A stretch of DNA of 64,000 nt from Candidatus Enterococcus willemsii (GCF_009933335.1 NZ_MAEL01000054.1:124001-188000), one strand, 5' to 3'; positions 34,586-43,380 are shown, numbered from the stretch's first letter. Numbers and translations are program-made. The notes: generated by a model from the letters alone, not told the origin.

Positions 34586-34661
34586 GAGTTGGAAGAGTAA
34601 TCACCAACAAAGCACATTTTTTAGCTATCCTTTATAATCATTCATGGAGGATGATTAGTCT

Positions 34662-35405
34662 ATGAAAATTGAAGTCAGACGACGGATGGTTGGGACAATT
34701 CCATTATTGGAAGTTGTTTCGAAAGAACAAATGTACGAGAAGTTACCACTGATTATTTATTATCACGGGTGGCAGACGCAAAAAGAATTAGTTTTAACGC
34801 AAGGGAGAAAATTAGCAAAAGCTGGTTTTCGTGTCATTTTACCAGATGCGTTAAATCATGGGGAACGTAAAAATCCTGTTTCTCCAATCCCTTCACTGAC
34901 TTTTTGGCAAAGTATTCAAACGAATTTATTTGAGTTTTCCTTTATTTTGGAATTTTTTACGCATTTAGATTTAGTAGGTGATTGGATTGGTGTTGGAGGC
35001 GTGTCGATGGGCGGAATGACAACGTGCGGTTTGTTGACTCATCACCCTGAGATTTCAGCGGCAGCATGTGTCATGGGCTCCCCTGATTTTATTCGCTATC
35101 AAGAAACTTTGAAACGAAATATTGCGAAAAGAGGCTACCATTTGCCAAAAGATTACGATGATTTAGTTGGTTGGATTCCTGCGTATGATTTAGCGACACA
35201 GTATACTCAATTGCCGAAACGACCACTTTTCTTTTGGCATGGGACAGAGGATGAAAAGATTCCTTTTGAACATGTATCAAACTTTGTGGAACAGCATAGT
35301 GAAGAATCGTTGATGTTTCAAGTCGCAGAGGAACGTCATTTGGTAAAAGGTGAGACGATGGATGACGTGACGGAGTTTTTTGTCGCTGCTTATCAAGGAG
35401 CATAG
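34662..35405 (+). CDS. Alpha/beta hydrolase (prolyl-oligopeptidase-like esterase, YitV type)
   Basis: A 247-residue serine hydrolase of the alpha/beta fold. The oxyanion region reads IYYHGWQTQKE, the nucleophile elbow is GVSMGG (about residues 112-117), the acid lies in HGTEDEKIPF and the His in ERHLVKGE near residue 227. It has no signal peptide, so it is cytoplasmic. It sits 76 bases after ntpD with its own GGAGG site and may be on the end of that transcript, since no terminator is seen between. Substrate is unknown; the pattern is that of B. subtilis YitV-like esterases. Confidence 0.85.
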   Translation: MKIEVRRRMVGTIPLLEVVSKEQMYEKLPLIIYYHGWQTQKELVLTQGRKLAKAGFRVILPDALNHGERKNPVSPIPSLTFWQSIQTNLFEFSFILEFFTHLDLVGDWIGVGGVSMGGMTTCGLLTHHPEISAAACVMGSPDFIRYQETLKRNIAKRGYHLPKDYDDLVGWIPAYDLATQYTQLPKRPLFFWHGTEDEKIPFEHVSNFVEQHSEESLMFQVAEERHLVKGETMDDVTEFFVAAYQGA

Positions 35406-35440
35406 AAAAAGCACAAACAGTTTGATTGTTTGTGCTTTTT
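35406..35440. terminator. Bidirectional terminator between converging genes
   Basis: AAAAAGCACAAACA (35406-35419) pairs exactly with TGTTTGTGCTTTTT (35427-35440); it has T tracts in both directions and serves both the hydrolase and the reverse-strand ABC permease. Confidence 0.93.
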
Positions 35441-35442
35441 AC

Positions 35443-37083
35443 TTACTCTTTAATTGGTCGCGTACTTTCTTTAGTGTAAAGAATAATGGCTGCGATACCA
35501 ATGAGGAAGGTCAGTAGAATTGTTAGTATGAATGGAGATAATGGTAAAACACCACTGGTAACAATGAAACCACTTAAACCAATCACAACTAGTCCGCCAA
35601 GTCCACCGAGCATGCTCATCATACTTTGTTTGACGACTTGTGTTTCTTCTTGCCAATCGTAATAAGCGAAGCGATTACCAATCATGATACCAATGACAGA
35701 CGTCGCAATGACGAATACAAGAGGTGCCAAGAAGAATACAGCTGTCTCTAAAAAAGAAGGTTTCAAAGTAAGACTTAATAAGAGCGAACAAATTAATGAA
35801 GTCGGTATTGTAAAGGTGAAATTAACGAGTAAATAACTGTCATAAAGTGTTTTGGGTGGAATGGGTAGTGATTTAATCAACCAGATATTTTGCCCTTCGA
35901 GTGCTAGTGAAACAGCTGCGGTATTGGTCATACTAATCATTGCTGCAATGGCAAAAGGAGCAGCACTCTTTACAACTGGTAGTACATCTGGAAACCCCAT
36001 ACTTTGTAGGACATTTTCTGGACCGACGAAAAAGATAGCACCAGCAGCAAGAATTGCCATGACACAGCCGACTAACAAATTAGTCGCAGCGATTGTTGAT
36101 TTAAGAATCCGCAAGATTGTTTTTTTATAAATGGCAGCAATCATGCTACTTTGATGCAGTTGTGTCAATTGATAGTTGTTACGACTATAATTGGAAGTCA
36201 CTGCTGTATTGATTTTTTCATAGCGTAAAGCAAGTAAGTAAACAAAACCGACATACCAACCAATAGAAACCAAACAGAACAAGGCGTAAGCAATAAATTG
36301 CCCATCAACAACACCTAATGTAAATAGCCGAAGAGGGGGATATAAATGTGCCATTTCATCAGATAATTGTGAAACCATTGAAGATAATTGAGTTAAATCG
36401 AGATTTCCTGAGCTATCAATGAACCCTTTAGGCACATTTGTTGAACCTAAACTCATGCTACCAATAAGAATTACGATAATTAAGGCAAACGATAGAACGG
36501 TTGCCATTGTCTTAGCATACCTAAATTTTGCTGAAATCGCTGTGATACCAGCACCAAAAATGGCGGCAATTGTTGTAGGAATCAAACTGGCAATAAATAT
36601 ACCCAACAACCACATCGGATAAAAGGTCCAAGCAGGCTGAGCATACCATGCGTAAACAGCTCCCATTGGTAACATAATCAACAAACTAAACAAGGTATTC
36701 CAAAGATACATATTAATAAAGCGACTATTCACTACAGTCCGCGTTGAAAAAGGCAACGACATCACGACGTCATAATCGTTAAAACCGAAGAATTCCCCAT
36801 TCGCTTTAAACATCGTAAAAAACAACGTGAGTAGACTTGATAATAATAAAGCTAATCCAGGGATAAGATTCTTTAAACCAAGTGTCGCATAACCAATGGA
36901 AAGCCCAATCATATAAGAAATGAGGATAATTGCAACGAGTACAATTGTAAGCATCAAAGCTAATTTTTTTCGCTTTTTCTTTGGATCTTTTTCATAACGA
37001 AACGTGTTTAAGCTTGTCTGTGCGAGCAGGCGATTTTTGACTAATAGCCAAGTTAAATGAGCGGGGTGTTTGCTTGTGTTCAT
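35443..37083 (-). CDS. ABC exporter membrane protein (YthQ-like, about 12 helices)
   Basis: A 546-residue integral membrane protein with about twelve hydrophobic segments spread over its length and a basic N-terminus (YEKDPKKKRKKLALMLTIVL, about residues 25-44). It follows an ABC ATPase gene on the same strand, 12 bases apart, so the two form an ABC-2 type exporter. The AGGAGGTG ribosome site lies before its ATG. The architecture resembles Bacillus YthQ/YthP-type pairs. The substrate is not known. Confidence 0.85.
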   Translation of the reverse strand: MNTSKHPAHLTWLLVKNRLLAQTSLNTFRYEKDPKKKRKKLALMLTIVLVAIILISYMIGLSIGYATLGLKNLIPGLALLLSSLLTLFFTMFKANGEFFGFNDYDVVMSLPFSTRTVVNSRFINMYLWNTLFSLLIMLPMGAVYAWYAQPAWTFYPMWLLGIFIASLIPTTIAAIFGAGITAISAKFRYAKTMATVLSFALIIVILIGSMSLGSTNVPKGFIDSSGNLDLTQLSSMVSQLSDEMAHLYPPLRLFTLGVVDGQFIAYALFCLVSIGWYVGFVYLLALRYEKINTAVTSNYSRNNYQLTQLHQSSMIAAIYKKTILRILKSTIAATNLLVGCVMAILAAGAIFFVGPENVLQSMGFPDVLPVVKSAAPFAIAAMISMTNTAAVSLALEGQNIWLIKSLPIPPKTLYDSYLLVNFTFTIPTSLICSLLLSLTLKPSFLETAVFFLAPLVFVIATSVIGIMIGNRFAYYDWQEETQVVKQSMMSMLGGLGGLVVIGLSGFIVTSGVLPLSPFILTILLTFLIGIAAIILYTKESTRPIKE

Positions 37084-37095
37084 GATAGCACCTCC

Positions 37096-37818
37096 TTAGT
37101 GGGATTGTAGGGTTTGCATAAAGATATCTTCTAACGATTCACCAGCATGCTCAGTCAGTAATTGATCCATGCTTCCTGAGAAAGCCAATTTTCCTTGATG
37201 AATCATTGCAACTTTATTACACAATTTTTGCGCAACTTCTAATACATGCGTTGAAAAAAAGATAGCACTGCCAGTTTGGCATAACTCATGCATTAATTCT
37301 CTTAAAACAATCGAGGCTTTAGGATCTAGACCAACAAACGGCTCATCCAAAACGAGCAGCTTTGGCTCGTGAAGAACAGCAGAAATAATCGCTAATTTTT
37401 GCTTCATCCCATGTGAATAGGAAGAAATTAAATCGCCCAAATTGCCGGTAATTTCAAATTGCTCCGCATATTTTTTTATACGTTCTTCACGAAGGGGACC
37501 AGAAACATTAAAAATATCGGCGATGAAATTCAAATATTGAATACCGGTTAAATGTTCATACAAATCGGGATTATCAGGAATGTAAGCGAGTTGTTGTTTA
37601 CAAATGACGGGTTCTTTTTTCATGGAATGGTGATTAATCAAAATTTCGCCTTCTTCATAATCCAAAACACCTACCAACGCTTTAATTGTCGTACTTTTAC
37701 CAGCGCCATTATGACCAATGAAGCCAAAAATATCACCTGCGTCTACTTGTAAAGACAAATTATCGACGGCTTTTTTGCCACCTTGATAGGTTTTACTGAA
37801 GTTGTTAATTGTTAACAT
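37096..37818 (-). CDS. ABC exporter ATPase (YthP-like)
   Basis: A 240-residue ABC ATPase. Motifs are Walker A GHNGAGKST (about residues 35-43), signature YSHGMKQKLAI, Walker B LLVLDEPFVGLDP and switch His in FFSTHVL. The GFIGHNGAGKSTT pattern and YLNFIADIF helix are those of drug/bacteriocin-type exporters. It is transcribed divergently from the HTH regulator at 37916 across a long palindrome. Confidence 0.92.
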   Translation of the reverse strand: MLTINNFSKTYQGGKKAVDNLSLQVDAGDIFGFIGHNGAGKSTTIKALVGVLDYEEGEILINHHSMKKEPVICKQQLAYIPDNPDLYEHLTGIQYLNFIADIFNVSGPLREERIKKYAEQFEITGNLGDLISSYSHGMKQKLAIISAVLHEPKLLVLDEPFVGLDPKASIVLRELMHELCQTGSAIFFSTHVLEVAQKLCNKVAMIHQGKLAFSGSMDQLLTEHAGESLEDIFMQTLQSH

Positions 37819-37853
37819 GAGATCAGCTCTTTTCTGGGAGAATATTCCCTGTG

Positions 37854-37890
37854 TTGATTTAATGTTATCATTTTGATAATATTAAATCAA
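37854..37890. promoter_or_regulatory. Long palindromic operator between the ABC genes and the HTH regulator
   Basis: Two 17-base arms, TTGATTTAATGTTATCA (37854-37870) and TGATAATATTAAATCAA (37874-37890), are inverted repeats with one mismatch around TTT. The AT-rich arms also provide -10-like elements in both directions. The site lies 35 bases from the ATPase start and 25 from the regulator start. Confidence 0.8.
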
Positions 37891-37915
37891 TAAGAAAAAT
37901 AAATGAGGTGCTGAA

Positions 37916-38458
37916 ATGGATACCAAAGAAGTGATGGATTGTTTTATCAACCCAAATAAAAGTAGTATTCTTTTTCTTTTACAACAAAAAAAAACCTGCA
38001 CAGCCAAAGAAATCATGGAATTAAAACCAGATATTCCACAAGCAACGCTTTATCGTACTCTCAAACAATTAACGAAAGTTGGCATTATTAAAGTGGTGGC
38101 TGAACGAAAAGTACGTGCGGTTGTCGAAAAGACCTATGCGTTGAATGAAACATTTGGACCGGATGTGCAAACTATCATTACCGAAAATAATGGTGCTGGT
38201 TATTTGCAATTGTTCCATAGTTTCATGATGTCTTTACTATCGGAATTTAAATCATACGCTGAACGTGAGACAATTGACATTCTACATGATGGCTCGGGAT
38301 TTTCTGCATCACCAATTTATGTGAATGAAGCCGAACTGCAAGAACTGGCGATAAAAATGAATGAGCTTATTCGCCCGTATCAAACACGTTCAGAAAATTC
38401 AGAAGTAAATCAAAAATTGCATACGATGGCTGTTATTTTCACGCCTCCAGAGGAATAA
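37916..38458 (+). CDS. Winged-helix transcriptional regulator, divergent from an ABC exporter
   Basis: A 180-residue protein with an N-terminal winged HTH: NPNKSSILFLLQQKKTCTAKEI, then IPQATLYRTLKQLTKVGIIKVV as recognition helix and wing start. This is ArsR/PadR-like, with a helical C-terminal half (about 85-170) that may bind a ligand or dimerize. It is the likely binder of the palindrome at 37854 and so controls the exporter and itself (inference from layout). A GAGGTG site precedes ATG 37916. Confidence 0.85.
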   Translation: MDTKEVMDCFINPNKSSILFLLQQKKTCTAKEIMELKPDIPQATLYRTLKQLTKVGIIKVVAERKVRAVVEKTYALNETFGPDVQTIITENNGAGYLQLFHSFMMSLLSEFKSYAERETIDILHDGSGFSASPIYVNEAELQELAIKMNELIRPYQTRSENSEVNQKLHTMAVIFTPPEE

Positions 38459-38491
38459 AAAACCATCGGGATTGCAAGCATCCAAATGGTT
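38457..38491 (-). terminator. Terminator of the reverse-strand acetyltransferase gene
   Basis: AACCAT (38461-38466) pairs with ATGGTT (38486-38491), with an inner GGAT/ATCC stem. Read on the minus strand the stem is followed by a T run (A tract 38457-38462 on +). It may also stop the regulator transcript, but lacks a T run on the + strand. Confidence 0.7.
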
Positions 38492-38495
38492 AGCG

Positions 38496-39107
38496 TTAGA
38501 TATCGATTCTTTTTTCTTGATTATAAAATGTTCGATCGTGTTCATTGATTTCTCGCAACACACGACAAGGATTACCTACAGCAACAACATTTGCAGGAAG
38601 GTTTTTCGTGACCACACTGCCGGCTCCAATCACGGAGTTTTCACCGATTGTCACACCAGGAAGCACCACTGTATTAGCACCAATCCAAACATTGTCTTTA
38701 ATATGAATTGGTAAGTTGTATTGCGCTTGTTTTTTGCGCGATTCAGGATCAATAGGATGGGTACCTGCAGCTAATACGACATTTGGTCCAAATTGCACGT
38801 AATCTCCTACGTAAATCGTTGTATCATCAACTAAGGTGAGATTGAAATTAGCATAAATATGATGACCAAAGTGTGCAAATTTTCCTCCCCAATTTGCATG
38901 GAAAGGTGTTTCGATATAACAGTCGTCGCCAATTTCAGCGAACATATCTTTTAGTAAGGCTTGTTTTTCTGTTTGTTTTGATGGGGGCAATTGATTGTAA
39001 GCAAATAATAAATCTAGATGTTTTATCTGTTCTTGTCCAATTGATTCATCGGTGCAACAATAAAGTTGTTGGTGATGAATACGGTGCCAAAGTTCTTTTG
39101 AATCCAT
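38496..39107 (-). CDS. maa: Maltose/galactoside O-acetyltransferase family protein
   Basis: A 203-residue acetyl-CoA-dependent sugar O-acetyltransferase of the left-handed beta-helix (LacA/Maa/NodL) family. The N-terminal helical part has QEQIKHLDLLFAYNQLPPS, and the hexapeptide repeats run through HFGHHIYANFNLTLVDD, VQFGPNVVLAAGTHPID, VWIGANTVVLPGVTIGENS and VIGAGSVVTKNLPANVVAVG. The catalytic His is in GTHPID. A TAGGAGGCC-like site precedes the start on the minus strand. Confidence 0.93.
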   Translation of the reverse strand: MDSKELWHRIHHQQLYCCTDESIGQEQIKHLDLLFAYNQLPPSKQTEKQALLKDMFAEIGDDCYIETPFHANWGGKFAHFGHHIYANFNLTLVDDTTIYVGDYVQFGPNVVLAAGTHPIDPESRKKQAQYNLPIHIKDNVWIGANTVVLPGVTIGENSVIGAGSVVTKNLPANVVAVGNPCRVLREINEHDRTFYNQEKRIDI

Positions 39108-39243
39108 AATAGGCCTCCTAATAACTATCTATATACTAAGAATAGAATAGAATAAATGACGAAGAATGCAACTATTCTTTTGTCTAAAAATCATTGAGAT
39201 GTATTGAACAAGCAAAAAACTCGTTTTCACTTAAAAAATTTTA

Positions 39244-39249
39244 TATAAT
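39244..39249 (+). promoter_or_regulatory. Probable -10 element for trhO
   Basis: TATAAT lies 36 bases before the trhO ATG in an AT-rich stretch. No clear -35 is seen at 17 bases. Confidence 0.45.
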
Positions 39250-39285
39250 CTACAATGTATGACTTGAAGGAGGAATAACCAAAAA

Positions 39286-40239
39286 ATGGACTATCGCGTA
39301 TTACTTTATTATAACTACACAACAATTGAAAATCCTGAATTATTCGCTAAAGAACACCTAGATTTTTGTAAATCAATCGGTTTGAAAGGTCGTATTTTAG
39401 TTGCAGAAGAAGGGATTAATGGCACGGTTTCAGGTACGGTCGAAGCAACTGATGCTTACATGGAACACATGCATGCAGATGAACGTTTCAAAGATACTTG
39501 GTTCAAAATTGATGAAGCCGAAGGACATGCATTTAGAAAAATGTTTGTTCGTCCTCGTAAAGAATTAGTTGCTTTAAACTTAGAAGATGATATTAATCCA
39601 CATGAATTAACTGGTAAATATTTAAATCCAAAAGAGTTTAAAGAAGCATTATTAGATGAAGATACGATTGTTTTGGATGCTCGTAATGACTATGAGTATG
39701 ATTTAGGTCATTTCCGTGGCGCTGTTCGTCCGGATATTCGTAGCTTCCGCGAACTACCAGAATGGATTCGTCAAAATAAAGAGAAATTTATGGATAAAAA
39801 AGTCGTGACGTATTGTACCGGTGGTATCCGTTGTGAAAAATTCTCAGGTTGGTTATTGCGTGAAGGTATCGAAGACGTGGCGCAATTGCACGGTGGTATT
39901 GCGATGTATGGTAAAGATCCCGAAGTGCAAGGCGAACTATGGGATGGAAAAATGTACGTCTTTGATGACCGTATCAGTGTTGACATCAACCATGTTGACA
40001 AGCGTGTCATCGGGAAAGATTGGTTTGATGGTACACCTTGCGAACGTTACATCAATTGTGCAAATCCAGAATGTAACCGTCAAATTCTAACGTCTGAAGA
40101 AAATGAAGCAAAACATTTAGGTGCTTGTTGTTATGAGTGTGCAGCAAGTGAAAACAATCGTTATGTGGTTGCTAATAATATTTCAGCAGAAGAACGTCTT
40201 GCACGTTTAGCTGCCATCGCACCAGAAGCAACAGCTTAA
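39286..40239 (+). CDS. trhO: TrhO-type rhodanese, tRNA uridine-34 hydroxylase
   Basis: A 317-residue protein of the YceA/TrhO family, which makes 5-hydroxyuridine at tRNA position 34 using oxygen. It has the N-terminal UPF0176 domain ([36 protein letters not shown]), a rhodanese domain with the active Cys in [16 protein letters not shown] (about residues 182-197), and a C-terminal Cys-rich zinc-type segment (CANPECNR and CCYEC). A GGAGGAAT ribosome site precedes the ATG. Confidence 0.95.
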   Translation: MDYRVLLYYNYTTIENPELFAKEHLDFCKSIGLKGRILVAEEGINGTVSGTVEATDAYMEHMHADERFKDTWFKIDEAEGHAFRKMFVRPRKELVALNLEDDINPHELTGKYLNPKEFKEALLDEDTIVLDARNDYEYDLGHFRGAVRPDIRSFRELPEWIRQNKEKFMDKKVVTYCTGGIRCEKFSGWLLREGIEDVAQLHGGIAMYGKDPEVQGELWDGKMYVFDDRISVDINHVDKRVIGKDWFDGTPCERYINCANPECNRQILTSEENEAKHLGACCYECAASENNRYVVANNISAEERLARLAAIAPEATA

Positions 40240-40262
40240 ATATTAAAAGAACATTTTAAAAG

Positions 40263-40293
40263 CCAAGTAGCTTATATGCTGCTTGGTTTTTTT
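40263..40293 (+). terminator. Intrinsic terminator after trhO
   Basis: CCAAGTAGC (40263-40271) pairs with GCTGCTTGG (40278-40286), with one G-U, followed by seven T. Confidence 0.9.
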
Positions 40294-40411
40294 GTGGTAA
40301 GTTTTGATCGTGATAGCTTTAAAGATTGATTGACTACTCGCTGAAGAACGTTGGAAAAGTTGGATAGAGATGACATAGTGCCAAAACGATTTGACTCTAT
40401 AGTCTGAAATC

Positions 40412-40427
40412 CATCCGTAGACGGATG
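40412..40427 (+). other. Perfect small hairpin before the LURP-one gene
   Basis: CATCCGT (40412-40418) pairs with ACGGATG (40421-40427) with a two-base loop, followed by ATTTTG. It lies 50 bases before the next gene; role unknown. Confidence 0.5.
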
Positions 40428-40476
40428 ATTTTGCAAATAAATCGTGGGATAATGAGAATAATAAGGGGGCGTAAAA

Positions 40477-40971
40477 ATGAAAAAGCTATACATTAAGCAG
40501 AAAGTATTTAGTATTGGGGAAAAATTTACGATTACTGATGAACAAGAACGTGCTTGCTACTATGTTGAGGGAAGTTTTTTGCAAATTCCTAAACGTTTTT
40601 CCATTCAGGATGCGCACAATCGAGAAATTGGAAGTATTACAAAGAAAGTCTTCTCTTTTTTGCCTAAATTTTTTGTTGAGGTGAATGGAGAAGAAATGAT
40701 TACGTTGGAAAAAGAATTTACTTTCTTTAAAGCGAAATATAACATTTCTGCACATGGTATTCGTGTGGAAGGTGACTGGTGGGACATGGATTTTTCTGTG
40801 TATGCACATGGCGAAGAAGTGGCTGTGATTAGCAAACGCTGGTTTACTTGGGGCGATACGTATGAAGTCACAATCTTAGATGAAGAAATGGAGCAGCTGA
40901 TTATTTCCTTAGTGATTGCGATTGATCGTGTAAAAGCAGACAACGCAGCAGCAAGTAGTGGTTCATCTTAA
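40477..40971 (+). CDS. LURP-one-related (YxjI-type) protein
   Basis: A 164-residue beta-rich protein of the LOR/YxjI group, related in fold to tubby C-terminal domains. The repeated short patterns KQKVFSIGEKFTITDE, GSFLQIPKRFSIQDA, GSITKKVFSFLPKFFVEVNG and ISKRWFTWGDTYEVTILD are typical. It ends in a flexible Ala/Ser tail. No signal peptide is present. AAGGGGGC precedes the ATG. Function in bacteria is not established. Confidence 0.85.
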   Translation: MKKLYIKQKVFSIGEKFTITDEQERACYYVEGSFLQIPKRFSIQDAHNREIGSITKKVFSFLPKFFVEVNGEEMITLEKEFTFFKAKYNISAHGIRVEGDWWDMDFSVYAHGEEVAVISKRWFTWGDTYEVTILDEEMEQLIISLVIAIDRVKADNAAASSGSS

Positions 40972-40983
40972 TTTGATATAGAC

Positions 40984-41021
40984 AAAGCTTGTAGAGGTGA
41001 AAATCTCTATAGGCTTTTTTT
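40984..41021 (+). terminator. Intrinsic terminator after the LURP-one gene
   Basis: AAAGCTTGTAGAG (40984-40996) pairs, with G-U and one mismatch, to CTCTATAGGCTTT (41005-41017), followed by T residues. Confidence 0.8.
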
Positions 41022-41291
41022 GTTCGTCTTTTTTGAATATTGAGTGTTTTAACTAGGTTATAAATAGGAAAAAGTAAACTAAATGATTATTTTCCGAACA
41101 TTCGTGTTTATTTTGATGTTTTTTGTTAGAAAATATATTTACAATCAAAAATTGAAATGTATAATAAGTGAGTAATCGAAAGTTAATGTACGTGTTTTAT
41201 TTGTTGTTGGACTAGAAATAAAAGAATACAATTATCTTTTGATATAAAAAGCGAAATATAATGAGCATTTATTCGGAGGGAATCAATCATA
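41022..41291 (+). other. Long AT-rich leader before the BMP lipoprotein gene
   Basis: The gene-free stretch 40972-41291 (320 bases) holds the terminator at 40984 and a promoter at 41138. A leader of about 120 bases follows before ATG 41292. I looked for a purine-riboswitch core in the leader and did not find one. Confidence 0.6.
41138..41165 (+). promoter_or_regulatory. Vegetative promoter for the BMP lipoprotein gene
   Basis: TTTACA (41138-41143), 16 bases, then TATAAT (41160-41165). Confidence 0.7.
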
Positions 41292-42371
41292 ATGAAAAAG
41301 AACAAATTTGCAAAATTAGCGTTAGCGACAGCAGGAATCTTAGCCATTCTTAGTGGCTGTGGCAATGGAGGAACTGACTCAAGTGCCTCTTCTTCAAGTA
41401 GTGCAGCTTCTGATGCACCGTCAGTAGCGTTAATTACAGATGGGAATGGGGTTGATGACCGTTCATTTAACCAATCTGCATGGGAAGGGATGGTTAGTTA
41501 CGGGAAAGAAAATGGTTTAGAACAAGGAAATGGTGGTTACCAATACTTCCAATCATCTGGCGAATCTGATTTTATTCCGAATATTGACCAAGCGTTGACC
41601 GCAGGTTATCAAACAATTTTCGGGATTGGTTTTAAATTACAAGCAGCTATTCAAGAACAAGCGACAGCTAATCCTGAAGTGAATTTTGTTATTGTTGATG
41701 AATTGGTTGAGGATTTAGATAATGTAGTGTCAGCGACTTTTAAATCAAATGAAGCAGCGTATCTAGCGGGCGTTGCAGCAGCTTATTCAACAAAAAGTGA
41801 TGTTGTTGGTTTCTTAGGTGGGATGGAAATTTCGTTAATCCAAGCTTTTGAAGCAGGCTTCAAACAAGGGGTAGCAGATGCATCGAAAGCGTTAGGTAAA
41901 GATATTAAAGTTGTTAGTCAATATGCCGGAGATTTCTCTGCACCTGATAAAGGAAGAACCATTGCTTCAGCTATTTATGCCAAAGGAGCCGATATTATTT
42001 ATGGTGCTGCAGGAGCAACAGGAAATGGTTTATTCCAGGAAGCGAAGTCATTGAATGAAACAAAAGATGAGAAAGTTTGGGTAATTGGTGTGGATCGCGA
42101 CCAAACAGAAGAAGGAAATTACAAAAAAGATGGCAAAGAAGATAACTTTACTTTAACATCTACGTTGAAAGAAGTCGGGGCTGCAGTGAAAGATTTAGCT
42201 GAAAAAGCAGCTAAAGATGAATTTCCTGGTGGCGAACATATTGTCTATGGTTTGGATGAAAATGGTGTAGGTTTAACGGATGGTCAATTATCCGACGAAG
42301 CAAAAGCGGCAGTCAAAGAAGCGCGTGAAAAAATTATTTCAGGTGAAATTACAGTTAAAGATGCGTTATAA
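41292..42371 (+). CDS. BMP-family substrate-binding lipoprotein (nucleoside type)
   Basis: A 359-residue lipoprotein of the BMP/PnrA/Med family, known binders of purine nucleosides for ABC import. The signal peptide ends in the lipobox LSGC with Cys23, followed by a Ser/Ala linker. The mature part shows LITDGNGVDDRSFNQSAWEG, FIPNIDQALTAGYQTIFGIG, FKSNEAAYLAGVAAAYS and VWVIGVDRDQTEEGNY. No ABC ATPase or permease is adjacent; the next gene is a nucleoside hydrolase, which fits nucleoside salvage. GGAGGGAATC precedes the ATG. Confidence 0.93.
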   Translation: MKKNKFAKLALATAGILAILSGCGNGGTDSSASSSSSAASDAPSVALITDGNGVDDRSFNQSAWEGMVSYGKENGLEQGNGGYQYFQSSGESDFIPNIDQALTAGYQTIFGIGFKLQAAIQEQATANPEVNFVIVDELVEDLDNVVSATFKSNEAAYLAGVAAAYSTKSDVVGFLGGMEISLIQAFEAGFKQGVADASKALGKDIKVVSQYAGDFSAPDKGRTIASAIYAKGADIIYGAAGATGNGLFQEAKSLNETKDEKVWVIGVDRDQTEEGNYKKDGKEDNFTLTSTLKEVGAAVKDLAEKAAKDEFPGGEHIVYGLDENGVGLTDGQLSDEAKAAVKEAREKIISGEITVKDAL

Positions 42372-42384
42372 TAAAATGAATAGT

Positions 42385-42421
42385 ATCGACACAGAAAGTG
42401 AGTCTTATTTTCTGTGTCGAT
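42385..42421 (+). terminator. Strong hairpin between the BMP and nucleoside hydrolase genes
   Basis: ATCGACACAGAAA (42385-42397) pairs exactly with TTTCTGTGTCGAT (42409-42421). The tail TCTTGG is T-poor. It may be a partial terminator that lowers the second gene's expression, or a 3'-end stabilizer for the lipoprotein mRNA. Confidence 0.65.
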
Positions 42422-42443
42422 TCTTGGTGAAAAGGAGAAGAAA

Positions 42444-43379
42444 ATGAGAAAAGTATATTTGAATCATGATGGTGGCGTAGACGACTTAGTTACATTGTTT
42501 TTAATGTTACAGATGGAGGATGTTGAATTAGTGGGGGTAGGGGTCATACCTGCCGATTGTTATTTGGAACCTGCTGTTTCGGCAAGTCGCAAGATTATTG
42601 ATAAATTTGGCAGAGGGCAAACTATTTCTGTTGCGGCTTCTAATTCTCGTCCTAAAAATCCCTTTCCAAAAGATTGGCGGATGCATGCCTTTACAGTCGA
42701 TGCTTTACCAATCTTGAATGAAAGTGGTAAAGTTGAGACGCCGTTAGTTGAGACACATGCGCATCAGCACTTAATTGATACCTTGCATGCGCAAGAAGAG
42801 AAAGTGGATTTAGTCTTTGTTGGTCCATTAACGGATTTGGCGCGGGCTTTACAAATCGATTCAACGATCCAAGAGAAAATTGGTAAATTGTACTGGATGG
42901 GTGGAACATTCTTGGAAAAAGGCAACGTCGAAGAACCAGAACATGATGGTACTGCGGAGTGGAATGCTTTTTGGGATCCAGAAGCAGTCGTGACAGTTTG
43001 GGAAAGTCAGTTAGAAATTGTTTTAGTTGCTTTGGAAAGTACGAATATGGTGCCATTAACTAACGACACACGTGATATGTGGGCACAAAATCGCAAATAT
43101 GAAGGGATTGATTTCCTAGGACAAGCCTACGCGATTGTTCCGCCTTTGGTTCATTTCCAGACCAATTCCACTTATTTTTTATGGGATGTGTTGACTGCTG
43201 CAACCTTTGGGAATGAAGCAATCGTGAAAAAAGAAACGGTCCGTTCAATTGCGATTGCAGAGGGGGTAAGTCAAGGGAAAACCGAGCGAAACGAAACAGG
43301 TCGTCCAGTTGAATTAGTTTATCATGCTGAAAATGCGTTATTTTTTGACTATATTACGGAATTAGCACGCAAAGCATAA
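42444..43379 (+). CDS. Inosine-uridine nucleoside hydrolase family protein
   Basis: A 311-residue nucleoside N-ribohydrolase. The calcium-binding signature reads NHDGGVDDLVTL at residues ~5-16, where the family usually has DTDPGxDD, so the first Asp is replaced by Asn/His-Asp in a shifted setting. The later blocks VDLVFVGPLTDLARAL, LYWMGGTF and AEWNAFWDPEAV are family-typical. ATG 42444 follows AAAGGAGAAG; an earlier frame start lies inside the hairpin. It would cleave nucleosides to base and ribose in the cytoplasm. Confidence 0.9.
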   Translation: MRKVYLNHDGGVDDLVTLFLMLQMEDVELVGVGVIPADCYLEPAVSASRKIIDKFGRGQTISVAASNSRPKNPFPKDWRMHAFTVDALPILNESGKVETPLVETHAHQHLIDTLHAQEEKVDLVFVGPLTDLARALQIDSTIQEKIGKLYWMGGTFLEKGNVEEPEHDGTAEWNAFWDPEAVVTVWESQLEIVLVALESTNMVPLTNDTRDMWAQNRKYEGIDFLGQAYAIVPPLVHFQTNSTYFLWDVLTAATFGNEAIVKKETVRSIAIAEGVSQGKTERNETGRPVELVYHAENALFFDYITELARKA

Positions 43380-43380
43380 A

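Noticed and set aside
34586-34661. Possible ntpH remnant after ntpD
   Set aside because: The 76 bases contain no reading frame with a start and no similarity that I can see.
41166-41291. Possible purine riboswitch before the BMP lipoprotein gene
   Set aside because: No conserved purine-aptamer core or paired loops were found; the leader is AT-rich without a clear structure.
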